The notes beneath the pieces are model-generated. The model saw only the letters and a program-made list of their open reading frames with translations. It did not search any database and had not been told where the DNA came from. The translations under genes were made by a program, and so were the position numbers. A stretch of 64,000 nt of DNA from Glandiceps talaboti (taxonomy: Eukaryota; Hemichordata; Enteropneusta; Spengelidae), in NCBI RefSeq assembly GCF_964340395.1, contig NC_135552.1, forward strand, positions 1,123,001 to 1,187,000, given 5' to 3'. Position 1 is the first letter of the stretch; each line of letters starts with the position of its first letter. Below are positions 56,935 through 64,000 of this stretch, one piece after another.

Positions 56935-57289
56935 AGCAAAAATGTGCTTCTTCCATTCTCTGTCCATCTGTGCATCCATCCATCCATCTATACTGCGTCA
57001 TTTCTCAAACATGCAATATCCGATTTCTTTCAAACCTAGCACAAACGTGACATATCATATGGGACATATGCACGTCACTTTGTTTCTCAATATATGCAAA
57101 TTTGCCCAAATAGCAGCCATATTTGTAATTAAAAATGAATAATTACTGCATAATCCAAAAACTGTAATACATAGAGACTTCATTGAAGTTAATTACTGCA
57201 TAATTCAAAAACTGTAATACATAGAGACTTCATTGAAGTGTCTACTCCGTATTATCAGAAGCAAGCTTTCATTTGAGGCTTTGGTCTTA
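56935..57289 (+). repeat. Repeat family C, with a 50-bp duplication
   Basis: CATCCATCCATC, GCAATATCCGATTTCTTTCA and GGACATATGCACGTCACTTT match the modules at 23620-23980. A 50-bp segment ending in GAGACTTCATTGAAGT is present twice in a row (about 57140-57189 and 57190-57239). Confidence 0.65.
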
Positions 57290-57565
57290 ACCTTTGGGGT
57301 TAATTATCAAATTATTGCCAATCACAGACACTTTGGGGTTAATTATCAAATTATGCCAATCACAGACACTTTGGGGTTAATTATCAAATTATTGCCAATC
57401 ACAGACACTTTGGGTTAATTATCAAATTATTGCCAATCACAGACACTTTGGGTTAATTATCAAATTATTGCCAATCACAGACACTTTGGGTTAATTATCA
57501 AATTATTGCCAATCACAGACACTTTGGGTTAATTATCAAATTGTTGCCAATCACAGACACTTTGC
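57290..57565 (+). repeat. 38-39-bp minisatellite, about 7 copies
   Basis: The unit is TTTGGGTTAATTATCAAATT plus ATTGCCAATCACAGACAC. The first units carry an extra G and the rest do not. Confidence 0.92.
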
Positions 57566-58007
57566 AGTATAATGCTGATTTCTCCTAAATCATGTTTATA
57601 AGTAATTTAGAAGAAATACACAAGCATTATTTTTGGAGCTTACATCACTTTTACTGAATGGCAGCCATATTTGTTGTAAAAAATCAATATATTATTGCAA
57701 AATTCAAAAACTTGAAGACTTAGAAACTACATTCAAGTGTCTAACTCTATATAATCACATGCAATCTTTCTTGTAAGCCTTTGACCTTTACCTTGACCTA
57801 CAGGGTAGACCATCAAAATTAAGCCATTACTTACAGATTACAGACACTTGTAACAATTATGTGTGGCTGATTTTTTTTCATGTCTATAAATATAAATGTA
57901 CACATGCATTACAATGTACCTTTTGGTGATTATATTACATTTTACTCAATAGTGGCCACATTTGTAGTGAACAATCATTATTTACTACATTCAAGTGTTT
58001 ACCCTCG
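57566..58007 (+). repeat. Repeat family C remainder
   Basis: GAATGGCAGCCATATTTGTT and GACCTTTACCTTGACC modules, with no coding content. Confidence 0.5.
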
Positions 58008-60136
58008 TACCATGATCAAATCTAATTGTGCGGCATATAGTATCGACCACTTCAAGTCGTGATCAAATCTAATTGTACAGCATATAGTATCGACCACTTC
58101 AAGTCACGATCAAATCTAATTGTACAGCATATAGTATCGACCACTTCAAGTCACGATCAAATCTAATTGTACAGCATATAGTATCGACCACTTCAAGTCA
58201 CGATCAAATCTAATTGTACAGCATATAGTATCGACCACTTCAAGTCACGATAAAATCTAATTGTACAGCATATAGTATCGACCACTTCAAGTCACGATCA
58301 AATCTAATTGTACAGCATATAGTATCGACCACTTCAAGTCGTGATCAAATCTAATTGTACGGCATATAGTATCGACCACTTCAAGTCACGATCAAATCTA
58401 ATTGTACAGCATATAGTATCGACCACTTCAAGTCACGATCAAATCTAATTGTACAGCATATAGTATCGACCACTTCAAGTCACGATCAAATCTAATTGTA
58501 CAGCATATAGTATCGACCACTTCAAGTCGTGATCAAATCTAATTGTACAGCATATAGTATCGACCACTTCAAGTCACGATCAAATCTAATTGTACAGCAT
58601 ATAGTATCGACCACTTCAAGTCACGATCAAATCTAATTGTACAGCATATAGTATCGACCACTTCAAGTCACGATCAAATCTAATTGTACAGCATATAGTA
58701 TCGACCACTTCAAGTCGTGATCAAATCTAATTGTACAGCATATAGTATCGACCACTTCAAGTCACGATGAAATCTAATTGTACAGCATATAGTATCGACC
58801 ACTTCAAGTCACGATCAAATCTAATTGTACAGCATATAGTATCGACCACTTCAAGTCACGATCAAATCTAATTGTACAGCATATAGTATCGACCACTTCA
58901 AGTCACGATCAAATCTAATTGTACAGCATATAGTATCGACCACTTCAAGTCGTGATCAAATCTAATTGTACAGCATATAGTATCGACCACTTCAAGTCAC
59001 GATCAAATCTAATTGTACAGCATATAGTATTGACCACTTCAAGTCACGATCAAATCTAATTGTACAGCATATAGTATCGACCACTTCAAGTCGTGATCAA
59101 ATCTAATTGTACAGCATATAGTATCGACCACTTCAAGTCACGATCAAATCTAATTGTACAGCATATAGTATCGACCACTTCAAGTCACGATCAAATCTAA
59201 TTGTACAGCATATAGTATTGGCCACTTCAAGTCACGATCAAATCTAATTGTACAGCATATAGTATCAACCACTTCAAGTCGTGATCAAATCTAATTGTAC
59301 AGCATATACATGTAGTATCAACCACTTCAAGTCACGATCAAATCTAATTGTACAGCATATAGTATCGACCACTTCAAGTCACTATCAAATCTAATTGTAC
59401 GGCATATAGTATCGACCACTTCAAGTCACGATCAAATCTAATTGTACAGCATATAGTATCGACCACTTCAAGTCGCGATCAAATCTAATTGTACAGCATA
59501 TAGTATCGACCACTTCAAGTCACGATCAAATCTAATTGTACAGCATATAGTATCGACCACTTCAAGTCACGATCAAATCTAATTGTACAGCATATAGTAT
59601 CGACCACTTCAAGTCACGATCAAATCTAATTGTACAGCATATAGTATCGACCACTTCAAGTCACGATCAAATCTAATTGTACGGCATATAGTATCGACCA
59701 CTTCAAGTCACGATCAAATCTTATTGTATACAGCATATAGTATCAACCACTTCAAGTCGTGATCAAATCTAATTGTACAGCATATAGTATCGACCACTTC
59801 AAGTCACGATCAAATCTAATTGTACAGCATATAGTATCGACCACTTCAAGTCGCGATCAAATCTAATTGTACAGCATATAGTATCGACCACTTCAAGTCG
59901 CGATCAAATCTAATTGTACAGCATATAGTATCGACCACTTCAAGTCACGATCAAATCTAATTGTACAGCATATAGTATTGGCCACTTCAAGTCACGATCA
60001 AATCTAATTGTACAGCATATAGTATCGACCACTTCAAGTCACGATCAAATCTAATTGTACAGCATATAGTATTGGCCACTTCAAGTCACGATCAAATCTA
60101 ATTGTACAGCATATAGTATCTACCACTTCAAGTCAA
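58008..60136 (+). repeat. 47-bp satellite array, about 45 copies
   Basis: The unit is TCACGATCAAATCTAATTGT plus ACAGCATATAGTATCGACCA and CTTCAAG. It is unrelated to the 47-bp unit at 30347. Variant units with TCGTGATC recur at irregular distances of 3 to 6 units (for example near 58055, 58337, 58525, 58713 and 58948). The array lies directly beside a LINE 5' part. Confidence 0.97.
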
Positions 60137-60164
60137 GTTGTGAAATCGTTTATAACTGTTGTTT

Positions 60165-60600
60165 TTTTCTTCATCTAAACATCAGATCGCTTCCAAAACA
60201 TTATGATGACTTTGTAACATTCCTAAATATTATACAATACAACTTTTCATTTTTGGCTCTCAATGCAAACGTAGACACCAGTCTGTACAACTTGCCGTCA
60301 TATAGTCTAATTACTTGCAACAGCGAAAAATCACAAGGTTGGAGAGTTGCATTGTACAGTCATCGCTCTGTGTCACATACTTGCATTAACACATATACCA
60401 AATTATGCATTGTGAATCTATCTTTGTGGAAAGCCTCATTAATAACAAAAAGGTATTAATAGGTGTTATCTACAGGAAACCTAACACCCCATATAATGAG
60501 TTTCATCACAAAAGTTTTAAGACTTGCCTTGACCAGCTGTCAGTCAAAGGTCGGGAATGTGTTATCCTTGGTGATTTTTGGTGTGATTAAACAATTTGAT
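60165..60600 (+). pseudogene. LINE endonuclease, broken
   Basis: LPSYSLITCNSEKSQGWRVA (near 60292-60350), then VLIGVIYRKPNTPYNEFHH (near 60454-60510) and KGRECVILGDFWCD (near 60547-60588) are the central and catalytic blocks. The family has GDFN where this copy reads GDFW, so a catalytic Asn is lost or shifted. Two frame changes are present. Confidence 0.8.
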
Positions 60601-60679
60601 CATGTCTTCAAATCTGAAATGAATTCTTATAAGTATGACTTTAGGAGTTATAACCAGGAAGCTTTTGAATGTGACTTAA

Positions 60680-63083
60680 ATAATGTATCTTGGCAACCCG
60701 TGTTTGATTGTACGACTCCTCTCTTCAGGTCATATAAAGTCAGTTAGGACAAAGCACAAAATATTTACGAAATTTAAAAGTAATCCACACAATGCTGAAA
60801 TTAAACATAAATATACTACCTATAGAAACATTCTTACTAAACTCCTTAAGTCAGCCAAAAAGAAATATTTTGCAGATTCAATGCTAAATGCCCATGGGAA
60901 TACAAACAAGACGTGGCAATTGATCAATGAAATCCTGAACAAAAGCAAGAAAAAGTCATCCCCCACTAATTTGAATTCCAACTGTCCCAACAAAACAACC
61001 CTCACAAGTAGTAGTGACATTGCAGAAGAATTTAATAATTATTTGACAAATGTAGGCCCAAACCTTGCTGCCAAAGTCAAAACAGATAATATATCAATTT
61101 TTATCAGTTTCTGAGGGGGGAACTATCTACATTCGTGTTTCTTTTGCCCAGTCAGTAAATTCGACATTATCAGTGAAATTGAACGACTTGACCCTTAGAA
61201 ATCAGTTGGGCAAGACAAGATTCAACCGAAAGTTGTTAAAGATGCTGCAAACATTATTGTTTTTCCACTCGCACATATCATTAACTGTTCATTAAGCCAA
61301 GGTATTTTCCCCAATCAACTGAAAATAGCAAAAGTGATACCTGTCTATAAAAAGGATCTGTTTCTGATGTCTGCAACTATAGACCCATATCGATTCTTCC
61401 TATAGTTAGTAAAATTTTCAAATCAATTGTGAACAAACAACTCATTGAGTACCTAGAGAAACATGATATTATTTTAAAATCTCAGTATGGATTTTGCAAA
61501 AAACACAGTACAAAACTTGCCCTTGCGGACCTAGTCTCTGACATCGCAGAAAAAATTGACAATGGACTGATCACTTTCGGTATTTTCATAGATCTCTGGA
61601 AGCGTTTGACACATTAAACCACAACATTCTTCTAGACAAACTGCATTCACTACGGAATGAGAGGCTTACCACTTCAGTGGTTCAAGAGTTATATTTCAAG
61701 TCGTCAGCAAACAATCTCAATTGATAACGTTTCCTCCTCGTACAAGTTTATTAAATGTGGAGTCCCACAAGGTTCGATTTTAGGACCCATTCTATTTCTT
61801 TTTGTACATAAATGACATTGTACACTCGACTAGCACTTTTGATTTTAGACTTTTTCCTGATGACACAAACTTGTTTAAATTTCTCAACGACTGGACAGTT
61901 AACCTTGACTCTATTGATATTGACTTCCAGCAGGTATGTAAATGGTGCAATGCAAATAAGTTAACTATAAACTCAGAGGGTATGTAAATGGTGCAATGTA
62001 AATAAGTTAACTATAAACTCAGAGGGTATGTAAATGGTGCAATGCAAATAAGTTAACTATAAACTCAGAGGGTATGTAAATGGTGCAATGTAAATAAGTT
62101 AACTATAAACTCAGAGGGTATGTAAATGGTGCAATGTAAATAAGTTAACTATAAACTCAGAGGGTATGTAAATGGTGCAATGCAAATAAGTTAACTATAA
62201 ACTCAGAGGGTATGTAAATGGTGCAATGTAAATAAGTTAACTATAAACTCAGAGGGTATGTAAATGGTGCAATGCAAATAAGTTAACTATACACTCAGAG
62301 GGTATGTAAATGGTGCAATGTAAATAAGTTAACTATAAACTCAGAGGGTATGTAAATGGTGCAATGCAAATAAGTTAACTATAAACTCAGAGGGTATGTA
62401 AATGGTGCAATGTAAATAAGTTAACTATAAACTCAGAGGGTATGTAAATGGTGCAATGTAAATAAGTTAACTATAAACTCAGAGGGTATGTAAATGGTGC
62501 AATGTAAATAAGTTAACTATAAACTCAGAGGGTATGTAAATGGTGCAATGTAAATAAGTTAACTATAAACTCAGAGGGTATGTAAATGGTGCAATGTAAA
62601 TAAGTTAACTATAAACTCAGAGGGTATGTAAATGGTGCAATGCAAATAAGTTAACTATAAACTCAGAGGGTATGTAAATGGTGCAATGTAAATAAGTTAA
62701 CTATAAACTCAGAGGGTATGTAAATGGTGCAATGCAAATAAGTTAACTATACACTCAGAGGGTATGTAAATGGTGCAATGCAAATAAGTTAACTATAAAC
62801 TCCAATAAGATGAATTACATGATAATTAAGTCATCCAGGAAAGTTGTGCATATTATGGGTAAGCTGAGTGTAGATGGGTCCCCGAGGCGTTCTATCAACT
62901 AAGTATTTAGGAGTCTGCATAGCCAATACATGAATTGGAAAACTCATATTGAAAAATTAAACCAATCAATCACTCCACTACTAGGCATTATATCCCAAAT
63001 TTGCCATTTTGTTCCAAGGTCAATTCTCATCCTCCTTTACAATTCTATGATACTACCACGTATTTGCTATTGCATCAAGATTT
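60680..63083 (+). pseudogene. LINE reverse transcriptase, broken by frameshifts and an array
   Basis: The linker (RNILTKLLKSAKKKYFADSM, near 60823-60885) and SSDIAEEFNNYL come first. RT blocks include SQYGFCKKHSTKLAL (near 61479-61525), IDLWKRLTH (motif A, eroded), CGVPQGSILGPILF (near 61758-61800), YINDIV and LFPDDTNLF (catalytic box with FPDD in place of FADD). QVCKWCNANKLTINSE starts the amplified segment. After it, MNYMIIKSSRK, NWKTHIEKLNQSITPLLGII and ILLYNSMILPRICYC follow. Confidence 0.88.
61933..62800 (+). repeat. 46-bp minisatellite made from LINE coding sequence, about 19 copies
   Basis: The unit is GGTATGTAAATGGTGCAATG plus CAAATAAGTTAACTATAAAC and TCAGAG. It translates as CKWCNANKLTINSE in the LINE frame, so the array is an expansion of that RT segment. 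Units alternate between AATGCAAAT and AATGTAAAT. As 46 is not a multiple of three, the expansion also destroys the frame. Confidence 0.95.
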
Positions 63084-63770
63084 AGGAAACACGCCCATAG
63101 CAACAGCCAAACGGTTGTGTATTTCACAAAGATAATAACAGGGATTAATAGACAATTGAATAGACATTCAAAAAAATGTATGTGAATTTGCCTAGCAACA
63201 AGACCATACCCATAGCAACAGACAAATAATCATGTATATTGCAAAAAGAACGACAGAAATAGAAAGACAAATGGATAAACATTCAAAAGAATGAATGCAA
63301 ATGTGCCTAGCAACAAGACCATGCCCATAGCAACAGCCAAAGGATCACATGTATTGAGAAGATGAGGATTAATAGACAAATGAATAAACATTTAAAAATA
63401 TATGCAAATATGCCTAGCAACAAAACCACGCCCAAAGCAACAGTCAAGTGATCACATATATTGTAAAGATAATATCAGGAATTCATGCACAAGTGAACAA
63501 AAACATTTAAAAATGTATACAAATATATCTAACAACATAACCACGCCCATAGCAACAACCAAATGGTCGCGTATATTGCAAAGATAGCAACATGGTTGGA
63601 TAGGCAACTGGATAGTCATTCAGCAAATGAACACCTATTGTTAGCATGGACTAGCATATGGATAAACATTTTTAAAAACTGTACAGTTGTGCTACAATGC
63701 CATTGGCGGTAGTTTTTAGAAAATGGTGATATAGACACAGACAGACAGACAGACACAAGCAACTAACAAG
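63084..63770 (+). repeat. Repeat family A, copy 7
   Basis: Five modules of roughly 105-116 bp, each with CACGCCCATAGCAACAGCC-like sequence, GATAATA-CAGG-ATT-ATAG and CATTCAAAA-ATGTATG-AAAT, end at CACCTATTGTTAGCATGG and a GACAGACAG microsatellite near 63735-63756. Confidence 0.8.
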
Positions 63771-63872
63771 CAACTACATAGGGTTGAATATTAAAAGAAA
63801 AGTTTAATAGCATCTTGACAGTAAGAGGAAGGGTAAGAGCTTTAGACTAGGATATGTCCACCGCTTGTGTGT

Positions 63873-63903
<31 letters not shown>

Positions 63904-64000
63904 TTCCACCCCTTAGAAGCGCTGGAGGTTTTTACTCTTAAAGCCAAACTGACCAGTCCCTAAGTCAATGGCAGCTATGGATTTGATAGACTTTAAAATT
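63771..64000. other. GT and G microsatellite, no gene seen
   Basis: A GT tract at about 63867-63886 passes into a G run at about 63887-63903. The rest shows nothing recognisable. Confidence 0.5.

Larger units (their letters stand above)
60165..63083 (+). mobile_element. LINE with an internal tandem expansion
   Basis: Endonuclease, linker and RT are in order, followed by family A at 63084 with no tail, so the 3' end is missing. Many frameshifts make it inactive. The group differs from the L2-like element at 15-22 kb. Within the RT thumb, a 46-bp piece has been amplified to about 19 copies (61933-62800), after which normal LINE sequence resumes. Confidence 0.88.

Noticed and set aside
31171-60136. 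Regularly spaced repeats suggesting a CRISPR array
   Set aside because: The units are directly adjacent with no unique spacers, no Cas genes are present, and the context is animal nuclear DNA.

Overview
The window is animal nuclear DNA, most likely from a marine invertebrate. The species cannot be fixed from sequence alone. The evidence is split coding exons with GT/AG junctions, several clades of non-LTR retrotransposon, a DIRS-type tyrosine-recombinase retrotransposon, tRNA-derived SINEs, DNA transposons with terminal inverted repeats, and extreme minisatellite expansion. Nothing looks bacterial or organellar, and there are no operons, CRISPR arrays or rRNA genes.

The only host gene I can support well is on the + strand. 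It is a partial gene of the TRANK1 type (TPR and ankyrin repeat-containing protein 1), with exons at 25880-26130, 39699-39891, 43998-44669 and 56427-56801. Splice sites and codon phases agree at all three junctions (phases 0, 1, 1). The 5' part and the helicase-bearing 3' part of the gene lie outside the window. Its introns are about 13.6, 4.1 and 11.8 kb and are filled with repeats.

Layout. 0.5-4.4 kb: a nearly full-length but broken LINE. 4.4-4.9 kb: a minus-strand LINE remnant. 4.9-6.5 kb: a non-coding DNA transposon with inverted ends. 7.3-11.1 kb: a decayed DIRS element. 11-15 kb: repeat family A and two unexplained coding-like patches. 15.1-22.6 kb: one LINE split by two later insertions (family B, and a 3.5-kb DNA transposon that itself holds another LINE piece). 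22.6-25.9 kb: families A, B and C plus a 1.1-kb transposon with a 105-bp-arm hairpin. 25.9-57 kb: the TRANK1-like gene and its introns, including a 7.1-kb array of a 36-bp unit. 57-64 kb: a 2.1-kb array of a 47-bp unit, a LINE with an internal tandem expansion, and family A.

About a quarter of the window is tandem array. At least three arrays grew out of identifiable transposon sequence: a LINE RT segment, the end of family B, and the interior of family A. The elements do not work together as a pathway. The window is a record of nested insertion and local amplification around one large immune or DNA-damage-type helicase gene. I found no convincing new multi-gene system. The most unusual items are structural.
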